DNA of 64,000 nucleotides from Bifidobacterium ruminantium DSM 6489 (GTDB lineage: Bacteria > Actinomycetota > Actinomycetes > Actinomycetales > Bifidobacteriaceae). Positions within the stretch are counted from its first letter, which is position 1. Each line of letters starts with the position of its first letter. A model generated the notes under the pieces. It was not told where the DNA came from. It searched no databases and was given only the letters and a program-made list of their open reading frames with translations. The stretch covers positions 26,785 to 90,784 of the forward strand of contig NZ_JDTK01000013.1 in the NCBI RefSeq assembly GCF_000770925.1, read 5' to 3'. A program made the translations under genes and the position numbers. Shown here one piece after another: positions 43,896-52,576 of this stretch.

Positions 43896-45167
43896 TCAGT
43901 GCTGTTGGGCATCACCGTACGTCGGGGCGTTCGGATCGACTGGAGTGTTCGGCTCCACCGGAGTGTTCGGCTCCACCGGAGTGCTCGCATCGGCCGGTGC
44001 GTTCCAATACGCGTCCTGGGACTGGGCGGGCGCCTGCGGCATGGCCGGCATCGGCGGCATGGCCGGAACGGTCGGCACGGCTGGCATGGGCGGCATCGTC
44101 GGCTGCTGCACTGCCGGTGCCGTCGGCGCCTCTGTCGCGGCGTATTGCTGCGGTGTGGCGTCGTACTGGGTGGCCTGCGCCGCGTACGGGTCGGCTGCCG
44201 GAGCCGTCGGCATTGCCGGCTGCTGCGCGGCGGGCGCGGCATACTGCTGGGGCGCATCATATTGCGGTGCGTCGCCGTACTGCTGGCCTACGTTGTACTG
44301 CGCCGCGTACTGCTGCTGCGCGGCATAAGGATCGTTGGTGGTCGCAGCGCCGTTGGGATACGGAAGGGCGGCGGCATTCGGATTGTCGAACCGAGCGCCC
44401 TCGGGGTTGCTCTTCTTGGCCATCAGGACGATGTAGAAGATGACCGAGCCCAGCATTGCCAGAACGCCGACGGCGAGCATGATGACGCCGATGGCGGACA
44501 GGTTGTTCTTGTCGCCGCTCAGGACGCTTACCATGCCTCCGCAGATAAGAGCTATGCCGCCGGCAAGGAGAATCAGCGAGATGAACTCGATTCCGTAGAT
44601 GATGGCCAGCATGGTTCCGCGTAGATTGATGTCATGCAGGCGGCGCACGCTGAGCGCGATGGTCGGCACGAGGATGGCAAGCGACCAGAGGCCGCTGACC
44701 AGATCGTCGATGGTGGAGATGGCGTCGGAATCGATGACCATTCCCAGCAGCCTGAAGAAGCAGCCGATAAGGAAGCCGATGATGCAGTTGGCGAGGAACC
44801 ACCACCAGAATTCGCTGCGGGACGCGCGTCCCTTGAACACCGCGTACTTCTTGAAGAAGCGGACGATCGCCTCGCCCATCTTGCAGCCGTAGGCCGGCAT
44901 GTCAAGCGGTGCGGTCAGATCGAAGAAGCCGCCGCCGGGCTGCGGTGCCGGTGCCGGCTGTCCGTAATTGGCGGCCGCGTACTGCGGATCTTGTCCGTAC
45001 TGCGGAGCCTGTCCGTACTGCGGTTGTCCGTATGCCGGAGCGTCGTATTGCGGCACCTGGCCGTAATCGGGGGTTCCGTATTGCGGTGCCTGCTGGCCGT
45101 AGTCCGGCTGGTTGTACTGCGCCGCCGGCTGTGGCGACTGTGGGTTGTATTGGTTGGGGTCCGTCAT
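43896..45167 (-). CDS. DUF805 membrane protein with Gln/Tyr/Pro-rich arms
   Basis: This is a 423-residue protein in three parts. The N-terminal about 75 residues are a Gln/Tyr/Pro-rich repeat (YGQPQYGQAPQYGQDPQY). The DUF805 domain (about 85-230) has RASRSEFWWWFLANCIIGFL and SVRRLHDINLRGT, with four hydrophobic segments. The C-terminal about 150 residues are Ala/Pro/Gln-rich with a repeated NTPVEP unit (43940-43980). Both arms are probably disordered. GAAAGGG precedes ATG 45167. DUF805 proteins have no assigned reaction. Confidence 0.82.
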   Translation of the reverse strand: MTDPNQYNPQSPQPAAQYNQPDYGQQAPQYGTPDYGQVPQYDAPAYGQPQYGQAPQYGQDPQYAAANYGQPAPAPQPGGGFFDLTAPLDMPAYGCKMGEAIVRFFKKYAVFKGRASRSEFWWWFLANCIIGFLIGCFFRLLGMVIDSDAISTIDDLVSGLWSLAILVPTIALSVRRLHDINLRGTMLAIIYGIEFISLILLAGGIALICGGMVSVLSGDKNNLSAIGVIMLAVGVLAMLGSVIFYIVLMAKKSNPEGARFDNPNAAALPYPNGAATTNDPYAAQQQYAAQYNVGQQYGDAPQYDAPQQYAAPAAQQPAMPTAPAADPYAAQATQYDATPQQYAATEAPTAPAVQQPTMPPMPAVPTVPAMPPMPAMPQAPAQSQDAYWNAPADASTPVEPNTPVEPNTPVDPNAPTYGDAQQH

Positions 45168-45328
45168 TGAGCGCCCTTTCGCAAAATTGGTGATTTGAGA
45201 AAAAATCATTTCCCACTGTACTCCCTTGATGGCATGGAGATAGGGGAAATATTGCACTGTGGAACGCCATCGGAGAAAAATGGCGGTCGAAAGGCGTCAC
45301 GTCCGGTTTGCGCGGCACAATGGAGCCT

Positions 45329-46849
45329 ATGACTGAAGCTGAAAATACCAAACCGGAACTTCCCGAAAACGTCCGCGTGCGTTTCTGCCCGTCGCCGACC
45401 GGCATCCCGCACGTCGGCATGGTCCGCACCGCACTATTCAACTGGGCTGAGGCCCGCCACACCAAGGGCACGTTTGTGTTCCGCATCGAAGATACGGACG
45501 CCCAGCGCGACTCCGAGGAAAGCTACAACCAGATCATCGAAGCCCTGAACTGGCTCGGCATCGACTGGGATGAGGGCATCAACGTCGGCGGCCCGGACGG
45601 CCCGTACCGTCAGTCCGAGCGCGGCGACATCTACAAGGACGTCGCGGCCAAGCTGCTCGAAGCCGGCTACGCGTACGAATCCTTCTCCACTCCTGAGGAG
45701 ATCGAGGCCCGCAACGTGGCCGCCGGTCGTCCGAAGGCTTTCGGCTACGACGGCTACGACCGCAACTTGACCGAGGAGCAGAAGGCCGCCTTCCGTGCGG
45801 AAGGCCGCAAGCCCGCCCTGCGTATCCGCATGCCTGACGAAGACATCGCTTTCGATGACCTCATCCGTGGTCGCATCGAATTCAAGGCCGGTTCCGTGCC
45901 GGACTACGTGATCGTCCGTCCGAACGGCGACCCGCTGTACACGCTGACCAACCCGGTCGACGACGCCATGATGCGCATCAACGTGGTGCTGCGTGGCGAG
46001 GATCTGCTGAGCTCCACCCCGCGCCAGATCGTGCTGTACCGCTACCTCATCAAGCTGGGCGTGGCCAAGGAAATGCCGCTGTTCGGCCACATGCCGTACG
46101 TGATGGGTCAGGGCAACAAGAAGCTTTCCAAGCGCGATCCGGAATCCAACCTGTTCCTGCACCGCGACCACGGCTTCATCCGCGAGGGCCTGCTGAACTA
46201 CCTGGCGCTGCTGGGCTGGTCCATCGCCCCCGACCGCGACGTGTTCTCCATGGACGAGATGATCGAGAAGTTCGACGTGCGTGATGTCAAGGCCAACCCG
46301 GCTCGTTTCGACATCGACAAGGCCATCTCCATCAACGCCGAGCACATCCGCATGCTCGACCCGCAGGACTTCCTGAACCGTTCCGTGCCGTACCTCAAGC
46401 GTGACGGCGTGGTGTCCGCCGATTCCTGGGACGCCCTGACCGACCGTGAGCGCGAGGTCCTCACCGCCGCCGCCCCGCTCGTGCAGCCGCGCGTGCGTCT
46501 GCTGGGCGAGGTCGCCGGCATGGTCGGCTCCCTGCTGTCCGCCGAGGGCTACATCGAGCCTGACGCCGACGCCAAGAAGCAGCTCAAGGATTCCGCTCCC
46601 GAGGTGCTGGACAAGGCCATCGCCGCCCTTGACGGCGTTGCCGAGGCCGATTGGAAGACCGACAACCTGCATGAGACGCTGAACAAGACGTTGGTTGAGG
46701 AAGGCGGCTACAAGCCGCGTCTGGCCTTCGGCCCGGTGCGTGTGGCCATGAGCGGCCGCCGCGTGAGCCCGCCGCTGTTCGAATCCATGGAGATCGTCGG
46801 CAAGGACGTTTCCATGGCTCGTCTGCGTGGTCTGCGCGAGCACCTGTGA
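45329..46849 (+). CDS. gltX: Glutamyl-tRNA synthetase
   Basis: This is a 506-residue class I synthetase that charges tRNA-Glu. The HIGH-like motif is [19 protein letters not shown] (about residues 21-39) and the KMSKS-like motif is [10 protein letters not shown] near 260. [20 protein letters not shown] is diagnostic. Two starts are possible; ATG 45329 has TGGAG five bases upstream, and ATG 45320 lies three codons before. Nearby downstream are tRNA-Glu and tRNA-Gln genes. Whether it also misacylates tRNA-Gln, for transamidation, cannot be read from sequence. Confidence 0.95.
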   Translation: MTEAENTKPELPENVRVRFCPSPTGIPHVGMVRTALFNWAEARHTKGTFVFRIEDTDAQRDSEESYNQIIEALNWLGIDWDEGINVGGPDGPYRQSERGDIYKDVAAKLLEAGYAYESFSTPEEIEARNVAAGRPKAFGYDGYDRNLTEEQKAAFRAEGRKPALRIRMPDEDIAFDDLIRGRIEFKAGSVPDYVIVRPNGDPLYTLTNPVDDAMMRINVVLRGEDLLSSTPRQIVLYRYLIKLGVAKEMPLFGHMPYVMGQGNKKLSKRDPESNLFLHRDHGFIREGLLNYLALLGWSIAPDRDVFSMDEMIEKFDVRDVKANPARFDIDKAISINAEHIRMLDPQDFLNRSVPYLKRDGVVSADSWDALTDREREVLTAAAPLVQPRVRLLGEVAGMVGSLLSAEGYIEPDADAKKQLKDSAPEVLDKAIAALDGVAEADWKTDNLHETLNKTLVEEGGYKPRLAFGPVRVAMSGRRVSPPLFESMEIVGKDVSMARLRGLREHL

Positions 46850-46881
46850 TGATGTGACGTCCGCAAGCGTGCGTTGATTCG

Positions 46882-46914
46882 AAGCCGCTCCTCTGCGCAG
46901 GGAGCGGCTTTTTG
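46882..46914 (+). terminator. Intrinsic terminator after gltX
   Basis: AAGCCGCTCC (46882-46891) pairs with GGAGCGGCTT (46901-46910) and is followed by TTTG. Confidence 0.88.
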
Positions 46915-46987
46915 CATGCCTTTGCATGTTCTCGCATGCTTTCCGCATATTCGCAAAACGGCGGAAAATGGTGCGACACGCCGTGAT

Positions 46988-47016
46988 TTGCATAGTGCTT
47001 TGGTTTCGCGTATATT
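46988..47016 (+). promoter_or_regulatory. Promoter of the tRNA-Glu/tRNA-Gln genes
   Basis: The -35 TTGCAT (46988-46993) and -10 TATATT (47011-47016) are 17 nt apart, about 50 nt before tRNA-Glu. Confidence 0.65.
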
Positions 47017-47067
47017 TATCACTCGTTGCGGTTCACGGCACTGCTGAGAATCACAATGATAACTCAA

Positions 47068-47140
47068 GCCCCCGTCGTCTAGCGGTCTAGGACTACGCCC
47101 TCTCACGGCGCCAACACCGGTTCAAATCCGGTCGGGGGTA
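47068..47140 (+). tRNA. tRNA-Glu(CTC)
   Basis: This 73-nt cloverleaf has acceptor GCCCCCG/CGGGGGT, anticodon loop CCTCTCA (CTC) and T-arm CCGGTTCAAATCCGG. The 3' CCA is not encoded. Confidence 0.95.
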
Positions 47141-47178
47141 CGACGGACAACTTTTCGAAGTTGCCACGCCTGCCAAAT

Positions 47179-47253
47179 TGGGATGTGGTGTAATTGGCAA
47201 CACAGCTGATTCTGGTTCAGCCATTCTTGGTTCGAGTCCAGGCATCCCAGCCA
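47179..47253 (+). tRNA. tRNA-Gln(CTG)
   Basis: Acceptor TGGGATG/CATCCCA, anticodon loop TTCTGGT (CTG), T-loop TTCGAGT. The U1-A72 end is typical of tRNA-Gln. CCA is encoded at 47251-47253, unlike in the tRNA-Glu beside it. Confidence 0.94.
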
Positions 47254-47258
47254 ATGAG

Positions 47259-47283
47259 CCCTCGCAGTTGCGAGGGTTTTTTG
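47259..47283 (+). terminator. Intrinsic terminator of the tRNA transcript
   Basis: CCCTCGC pairs with GCGAGGG across a short loop and is followed by TTTTTTG, directly after tRNA-Gln. Confidence 0.88.
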
Positions 47284-47382
47284 TTGCCTTGGAAATTCCT
47301 TCCACGGCAATCCTTTTCCCGAATCGCAAAAGCCGCCATCCAAAATCGGAATGTGCCGGCCAAAGTGCATTACCCTAGAACT

Positions 47383-48780
47383 ATGACCGAAATGCAGCAT
47401 GCTGACAAAGCCACGCGCCCGCGCATCCAACCAGCGGAGGAGGGGGATGATCGTCCGCTTTCCGTCTCCGCGCGTCTCGGTCGGCTGCAATTCCATCAAT
47501 CCGGCAAATTCCGCGTGCTGCAATTCGCCGACATCCAGGACGGGCCGGACGTCAGCAAGGACACCGTCAAACTCATCGAAGCGTCGGTCGACGCCACACG
47601 TCCCGACCTCGTCATCTTCAGCGGCAACCAGATCGCCGGATATGACCCCGCGTACGCGCAGACCACACGTAAACGCCGCTGGAGCGCACGCCCGGCCGGC
47701 GATGCTTCCAAGGCATCGGAGGAGCGCTATGCGGCCGCTTTGGAGCGCACCCGTGGATTGGTGCGGCAGACCATCGGACGGCTTGTGCAGCCGCTTGCCG
47801 AACATGGCATTCCGTGGGCTGTGACGTTCGGCAACCACGATTTCCAGTGCGGACTTGACAATGCCGAGATCGAAGGCATCTGCCGTGAATTCCCGGGATG
47901 CCTCAATCCCGCGCGGGAGGAGACGGCGGATGCCGGAACGCGCGACGGGCGGGAAGCGATGTTGCCGGATCAGCCGGCGTATGCGTGCGCGCCCGGCACG
48001 TTCGCATTGCCGGTTTCGGACGTCGATCGCACGCACGACGTGCTGGGCTTGGTATTGCTGGATTCCGGCGATTACGCCCGTTCCGGCGGTTATGGAAGCC
48101 CCTCCGCGGCCGCGCTGCGCTTCCTCGCCGACGTGCCGGAGCGGATGTGGGCCGCACGGCCACAGGAAGGGCGCGACGGTGCGGGAAAGCTGCTGTGCAT
48201 GGTCTTCCAGCATTTCCCGGTCGCGCAGTATTACCAGCTGCTCAAGCCGGTCGCGGCCACCGCGGCGCGCGCCATTGAGGGATACCGCGATTTCGCCGGC
48301 CGTCATTTCGTGCTTGACGAGGACAAGACGCAGCCCGGCAGCTATCTGGGGGAGGGCGTCAGCTGTCCGGACGCCGATAGCGGAGAATTCGCGATTCTCG
48401 GCAAATCGGGATATTTCGCGATTTCCGCGGGACATGACCATCGCAACGCCTTCGTCGGCTCGATCGTGGCCGGGGATGGCGAGGACGAGGACAGGCGGAT
48501 CATGATGGTCGCCTCGCCGACCAGCGGCTTCGGCTCGTATGGCCCGGTGCCGGAGAAACGCGCTGCACGGCTTTTCGAATTCGATATCCGGCATCCGTAC
48601 GAGCCGCGCACGCAATTGCTGGAATACGGAGAATTGGTAGGCAAGCCGAGCGCCGGAAGGCCGTACGCGTACGGCATGACGAGCGAATCGAAGCCCGACG
48701 CGGAAGGCATGGATCTGCTGCATCGTCCGACATGGTGGGGCAAGGTGCTGGGCAGATTGGCCGCGTTGGTTCGCCGATAG
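47383..48780 (+). CDS. Calcineurin-like metallophosphoesterase (paralogue 2)
   Basis: This is a 465-residue paralogue of the gene at 15354-16877. Shared landmarks in order are KFRVLQFADIQDGPDVSKDT near residue 43, IFSGNQIAGYDPAYAQT near 80, TFGNHDFQCG near 150, and SAGHDHRNAFVG near 349. The metal-binding Asp of motif II (GD) is replaced by Asn (SGNQ), whereas paralogue 1 keeps LTGDQ. It has no C-terminal hydrophobic tail. The ATG at 47383 is used; the open frame upstream runs back through the tRNA-Gln gene. Confidence 0.8.
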   Translation: MTEMQHADKATRPRIQPAEEGDDRPLSVSARLGRLQFHQSGKFRVLQFADIQDGPDVSKDTVKLIEASVDATRPDLVIFSGNQIAGYDPAYAQTTRKRRWSARPAGDASKASEERYAAALERTRGLVRQTIGRLVQPLAEHGIPWAVTFGNHDFQCGLDNAEIEGICREFPGCLNPAREETADAGTRDGREAMLPDQPAYACAPGTFALPVSDVDRTHDVLGLVLLDSGDYARSGGYGSPSAAALRFLADVPERMWAARPQEGRDGAGKLLCMVFQHFPVAQYYQLLKPVAATAARAIEGYRDFAGRHFVLDEDKTQPGSYLGEGVSCPDADSGEFAILGKSGYFAISAGHDHRNAFVGSIVAGDGEDEDRRIMMVASPTSGFGSYGPVPEKRAARLFEFDIRHPYEPRTQLLEYGELVGKPSAGRPYAYGMTSESKPDAEGMDLLHRPTWWGKVLGRLAALVRR

Positions 48781-48913
48781 TCTGTGCCAGTCCGTCTGCG
48801 TTGGCATGTCCGGTACTTACGCAAAATGCCGATTCGTCGAAGATGGCGAATCGGCATTTTCGTGTCGAAATAAGAACGGTATATAAGCGAATCGGCGGAT
48901 CGCTGTGGAACCG

Positions 48914-49735
48914 TCAGCGTCCGGAGGAGGCCTTGATCAGCGCGTCGGTGAGATACTTGCCGGCGGCCATGACCAGCGGCGCGTAGCGGCGGCCTGGATT
49001 GGCGCCCATGCGGCCGTTCGGACCGGAAATCGAAATGGCGGCGATCACCTGGCCGGAGGCATTGCGGATCGGCGCGGAAATCGAGCACACGCCTTCGTCG
49101 CGTTCGTTGACCGACTCGGCCCAACCGCGCTTGCGGACGGCGGTGAGCTTGGCCGCGGAGAACTTGGCGTGGCGCAGTCCCTGATGAAGTCGTTCGGAAT
49201 CCTCCCATGCCAGCAGGATCTGCGCCGCGGAGCCCGCTTCCATGGACAGCATCGCGCCGACCGGAATGGAATCGCGCAGGCCGGAGGCGCGTTCCACGGC
49301 TGCGATGCAGACGCGCTGGTCGCCCTGACGGCGGTAGATCTGCGCGGATTCGCCGGTGCGATCGAGCAGGGTTTGCAGAATAGGCGCCGCCGCGGTGAGC
49401 AGACGGTCCTCGCCTGCCGCGGCCGCAAGCTCCGCGAATCGCGAGCCGAGCACGAAGCGGCCATGCTGGTCGCGCAGTACGAAGCGATGCCGTTCCAGCG
49501 CGATCGCAAGACGGTGCGCCGTCGGACGTGCGAGCCCGGTCGTGGAAACCAGCTGTCCGAGCGTGGCCGGACCGGATTCAAGGGCGTCGAGGATTTTGAC
49601 TGTCTTGTCGAGCACGCCGACCCCGGAATGGATTTCATTGCTTTGAGGGGGTGCCGTATATGTGCCATCCGCCTCGTGCGCAGCGTTCTCGGCCTGCGAC
49701 GGGGGCATAGCTTTGCTCGGGTTCGAAGAAGTCAT
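48914..49735 (-). CDS. IclR-family regulator, LtbR-like
   Basis: This is a 273-residue regulator. A variable tail of about 37 residues precedes a winged helix (LGQLVSTTGLARPTAHRLAI, about 58-77). The IclR effector domain follows (GSAAQILLAWEDSERLH; SISAPIRNASGQVIAAISIS). It is divergent from leuCD with a 315-nt gap, the arrangement of LtbR in corynebacteria, which represses leuCD (recalled). Leucine control is therefore inferred. No Shine-Dalgarno precedes ATG 49735, so translation may be leaderless or begin at ATG 49708. Confidence 0.82.
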   Translation of the reverse strand: MTSSNPSKAMPPSQAENAAHEADGTYTAPPQSNEIHSGVGVLDKTVKILDALESGPATLGQLVSTTGLARPTAHRLAIALERHRFVLRDQHGRFVLGSRFAELAAAAGEDRLLTAAAPILQTLLDRTGESAQIYRRQGDQRVCIAAVERASGLRDSIPVGAMLSMEAGSAAQILLAWEDSERLHQGLRHAKFSAAKLTAVRKRGWAESVNERDEGVCSISAPIRNASGQVIAAISISGPNGRMGANPGRRYAPLVMAAGKYLTDALIKASSGR

Positions 49736-50050
49736 ACGTCGAATTATGCCATCTCACATATTGAAATGCAAAATGTATGTGGTTCGCGAGTGGGGTAAAG
49801 CGGATATCTTACTCTTTTTGCGATGGCGATCGAAGCTGGGAAAATGCTGAAATTCCAACGTTTTTACGGTTGGTGTCGGGTTAAGCTCCGGCGGAGCGCG
49901 TCCGGCCGCCGCATCCTCCCCGTTTTCATATCTCATATACCGGCATCCGGGAGCTCGAACCCGTTTCGAGACCATAGGCTTATAGCACGAGTAACGCGGT
50001 GACGCAATAGCCGCAAGGAAATTAGTGAGGAAAACCGAGGAGGTCCCACA
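49736..50050. promoter_or_regulatory. Control region between the IclR gene and leuCD
   Basis: There is no gene here. An inverted repeat CACATA (49755-49760) / TATGTG (49776-49781) encloses TTGAAATGCAAAATG, 20 nt before the regulator start, and is an operator candidate. The leuC ribosome binding site GAGGAGGT is at the right end. I see no leader peptide with leucine codons. Confidence 0.5.
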
Positions 50051-51454
50051 ATGGGAACGACATTGGCCGAGAAGGTCTGGGCCGATCATCTGGTACGCAA
50101 GGGCAGCGATGGAGCTCCCGACTTGCTGTACATCGACCTGATGCTCATGCATGAGGTGACCAGCCCGCAGGCGTTCGAAGGCCTGCGTCTGGCAGGGCGC
50201 AAGCCGCGTCACGTCGACCAGCTCATCGCCACGGAAGACCACAACACGCCGACCGTCGACATCGACCGTCCGAATCCGGACGAGACTTCGGCGCTGCAGC
50301 TGAGCACGCTGGAAAAGAACTGCAAGGACTTCGGCGTTCGTCTGTGCCCGCTCGGCGATGCTGACCAGGGCGTGGTGCACGCGTTCGCTCCGGTGCTGGG
50401 CCTGACCCAGCCGGGCATGACCATCGTGTGCGGCGATTCGCACACCTCCACCCACGGCGCGTTCGGCGCGATGGCCATCGGCATCGGAACCTCCGAGGTT
50501 GAGCATGTCATGGCTACGCAGACCCTGAGCCTCAAGCCGTTCAAGACCATGGCCGTGAACATCGAGGGTGAGCTGCCGAAGGGCGTCACCGCCAAGGACA
50601 TCATCCTCGCCATCATCGCGAAGATCGGCACCGGCGGAGGCCAGGGCCATGTCATCGAATACCGCGGCGAAGCCATCAAGAAGCTGTCGATGGATGCCCG
50701 CATGACCATCTGCAACATGTCGATCGAAGCCGGTGCGCGCGCTGGCATGATCGCGCCGGACGAGGTGACCTTCGAATACCTGAAGGGCCGTCCGCATGCA
50801 CCGGAAGGCGAGATGTGGGACAAGGCCGTCGAATATTGGAAGACGCTGAAGACCGATGACGACGCCGTGTTCGACAAGGAAGTGACCATCAACGCAGCCG
50901 ACCTCGAACCGTACGTCACCTGGGGCACCAACCCCGGCCAGGGCGTGAAGATCTCCGGCGTGGTGCCAGATCCGGCCTCCTTCAACGACGAGACCGAGCG
51001 TTCCGCCGCCGAGCGTGCCATCGCCTACATGGGCCTCAAGCCGGGCATGCGCATCAAGGACATCGCCGTGGACACCGTGTTCATCGGCTCCTGCACCAAC
51101 GGACGCCTCGAGGACCTGCGCGTGGCCGCATCCATCATGAAGGGCCATCACAAGGCCGACAACATCCATCGCGTGCTCGTGGTGCCGGCCTCTTCCCGCG
51201 TGCGTCTGCAGGCGGAGAAGGAAGGCCTTGACAAGATCTTCAAGGACTTCGGCGCCGAATGGCGCAACGCTGGCTGCTCCATGTGCCTGGGCATGAACCC
51301 GGACAAGATGGTGGCCCGCGAACGCTCCATCTCCACCTCGAACCGTAACTTCGAAGGCCGTCAGGGCAAGGGCTCGCGCACGCATCTGGCGTCGCCGGCC
51401 GTCGCCGCCGCCACCGCCATCCGCGGAACCATCTGCTCGCCGGCGGATCTGTGA
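50051..51454 (+). CDS. leuC: 3-isopropylmalate dehydratase large subunit
   Basis: This is the 467-residue aconitase-family subunit that isomerises 2- to 3-isopropylmalate with LeuD. It begins [20 protein letters not shown]. The [4Fe-4S] ligands are in [13 protein letters not shown] (near residue 345) and [12 protein letters not shown] (near 408-419). [20 protein letters not shown] is near 128-147. GAGGAGGT precedes the start. leuD follows after 58 nt. Confidence 0.96.
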   Translation: MGTTLAEKVWADHLVRKGSDGAPDLLYIDLMLMHEVTSPQAFEGLRLAGRKPRHVDQLIATEDHNTPTVDIDRPNPDETSALQLSTLEKNCKDFGVRLCPLGDADQGVVHAFAPVLGLTQPGMTIVCGDSHTSTHGAFGAMAIGIGTSEVEHVMATQTLSLKPFKTMAVNIEGELPKGVTAKDIILAIIAKIGTGGGQGHVIEYRGEAIKKLSMDARMTICNMSIEAGARAGMIAPDEVTFEYLKGRPHAPEGEMWDKAVEYWKTLKTDDDAVFDKEVTINAADLEPYVTWGTNPGQGVKISGVVPDPASFNDETERSAAERAIAYMGLKPGMRIKDIAVDTVFIGSCTNGRLEDLRVAASIMKGHHKADNIHRVLVVPASSRVRLQAEKEGLDKIFKDFGAEWRNAGCSMCLGMNPDKMVARERSISTSNRNFEGRQGKGSRTHLASPAVAAATAIRGTICSPADL

Positions 51455-51512
51455 GCTTGGCTGAACAGCTTGCAATCGTAGGCAATCGTAAGTAATCGAA
51501 GGATTTGTTGAA

Positions 51513-52193
51513 ATGGAAAAACTGACTACACTCACCGGCGTGGCCGTGCCGCTCCGCCGTTCCAATGTCGATACCGACCAGATCATCCCGGCCGTGTTCC
51601 TGAAGCGCGTGAAGAAAACCGGTTTCGACGACGCGCTGTTCTACGCATGGCGCCGCGATCCGGAATTCGTGCTGAACAAGCCGGAATACCAGCATGGCAA
51701 GATCCTAGTTGCCGGACCGGATTTCGGCATCGGCTCCTCCCGTGAGCATGCCGTGTGGGCGTTGCATGATTATGGCTTCCGCGTGGTGATCTCCTCCCGT
51801 TTCGCCGACATCTTCTACGGCAACACCGCCAAGAACGGCGTGCTGGCCGCGATCATGCCGCAGGAGTCCGTCGAACTGCTGTGGAAGCTGCTCGACGAAG
51901 AGCCGGGCCGCGAGATGACCGTCAGTCTGGAGGATCGCACCGTCACCTGCGGCGATGTGACGTTGCCGTTCGAAGTGAACGACTACACCCGTTGGCGTCT
52001 GATGAACGGCTATGACGATATCGACCTGACGCTGCAGCATGAGGACGACATCATCGCCTATGAGAAGATGCGCGCCGAGAAGTTCCCGTTCAAGCCGAAG
52101 ACCCTGCCGGTCAAGCGCGAACCGGAGCAGCCGATTGAATCCGCCCGTGAGGGTGAATACCCTGATTGGCAAGGTCCGCTAGCCGATCGGTAG
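51513..52193 (+). CDS. leuD: 3-isopropylmalate dehydratase small subunit
   Basis: This is the 226-residue swivel-domain partner of Leu[20 protein letters not shown] is at residues 14-32 and [20 protein letters not shown] near 69-88, where the substrate-binding loop is found. [17 protein letters not shown] follows. Its start lies 58 nt after leuC. A terminator follows at 52232. Confidence 0.96.
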   Translation: MEKLTTLTGVAVPLRRSNVDTDQIIPAVFLKRVKKTGFDDALFYAWRRDPEFVLNKPEYQHGKILVAGPDFGIGSSREHAVWALHDYGFRVVISSRFADIFYGNTAKNGVLAAIMPQESVELLWKLLDEEPGREMTVSLEDRTVTCGDVTLPFEVNDYTRWRLMNGYDDIDLTLQHEDDIIAYEKMRAEKFPFKPKTLPVKREPEQPIESAREGEYPDWQGPLADR

Positions 52194-52231
52194 CCGGGAT
52201 TAGTCTCCGAGGGGGTGCAGCATAGGCTGTT

Positions 52232-52265
52232 GGCCGCGGGATCCACATGGGTTCCGCGGCCTTTT
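52232..52265 (+). terminator. Intrinsic terminator after leuD
   Basis: GGCCGCGG (52232-52239) pairs with CCGCGGCC (52254-52261) across ATCC-containing bases and is followed by TTTTG. Confidence 0.78.
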
Positions 52266-52357
52266 GCGTTGTTGGCTGATACGTGTGTGGCGGGAAGCCG
52301 CGGTTGCGGGCGCATCTCGGCAATGGTGTACTCGGCGGGTTGCAACATCTGACAGAT

Positions 52358-52425
52358 GCGGTCGTATCTGCGGGTGACGAGGGCCTGTTGCTGACGGCGG
52401 TCCGGTGTTGGGTGGGTATCTTGGG
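52358..52425 (+). repeat. Repeat unit B, copy 1 (upstream of tRNA-Pro)
   Basis: GCGGTCGTATCTGC (52358-52371) and the 34-nt block 52392-52425 (TGACGGCGGTCCGGTGTTGG and onward) both recur in the same order at 55869-55936, beyond the OLD gene. Confidence 0.85.
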
Positions 52426-52450
52426 GAGGGTGCGCGGCGCGTTCGCGCAT

Positions 52451-52524
52451 CGGGCTGTAGCGCAGCTTGGTAGCGCGCCTGCTTTGGGAGCAGGATGTCG
52501 CGGGTTCGAATCCCGCCAGCCCGA
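52451..52524 (+). tRNA. tRNA-Pro(TGG)
   Basis: This 74-nt cloverleaf has acceptor CGGGCTG/CAGCCCG, anticodon stem CCTGC/GCAGG with loop TTTGGGA (TGG), and T-arm GCGGGTTCGAATCCCGC. CCA is not encoded. Its 3' end is duplicated at 53425, marking it as an integration target. Confidence 0.95.
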
Positions 52525-52525
52525 C
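52509..52525. mobile_element. att-like site within the tRNA-Pro 3' end
   Basis: AATCCCGCCAGCCCGAC at the tRNA-Pro 3' end is repeated exactly at 53425-53441, in the same orientation and 916 bp away. ATAGGG follows four bases later in both. This is the pattern left by tRNA-targeted integrases. Confidence 0.75.
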
Positions 52526-52528
52526 TTA

Positions 52529-52576
52529 TAGGGTCAAATCGTTGATTTTCCAACGGTTTGGCCCTTTCTTTATAGG
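52529..52576 (+). terminator. Hairpin after tRNA-Pro
   Basis: AGGGTCAAATCGTTG pairs with CAACGGTTTGGCCCT (two G-T wobbles) and is followed by TTTCTTT. Confidence 0.7.

Noticed and set aside
47194..47382. Upstream extension of the second metallophosphoesterase
   Set aside because: This frame runs through the tRNA-Gln gene and its terminator, so it cannot be coding.
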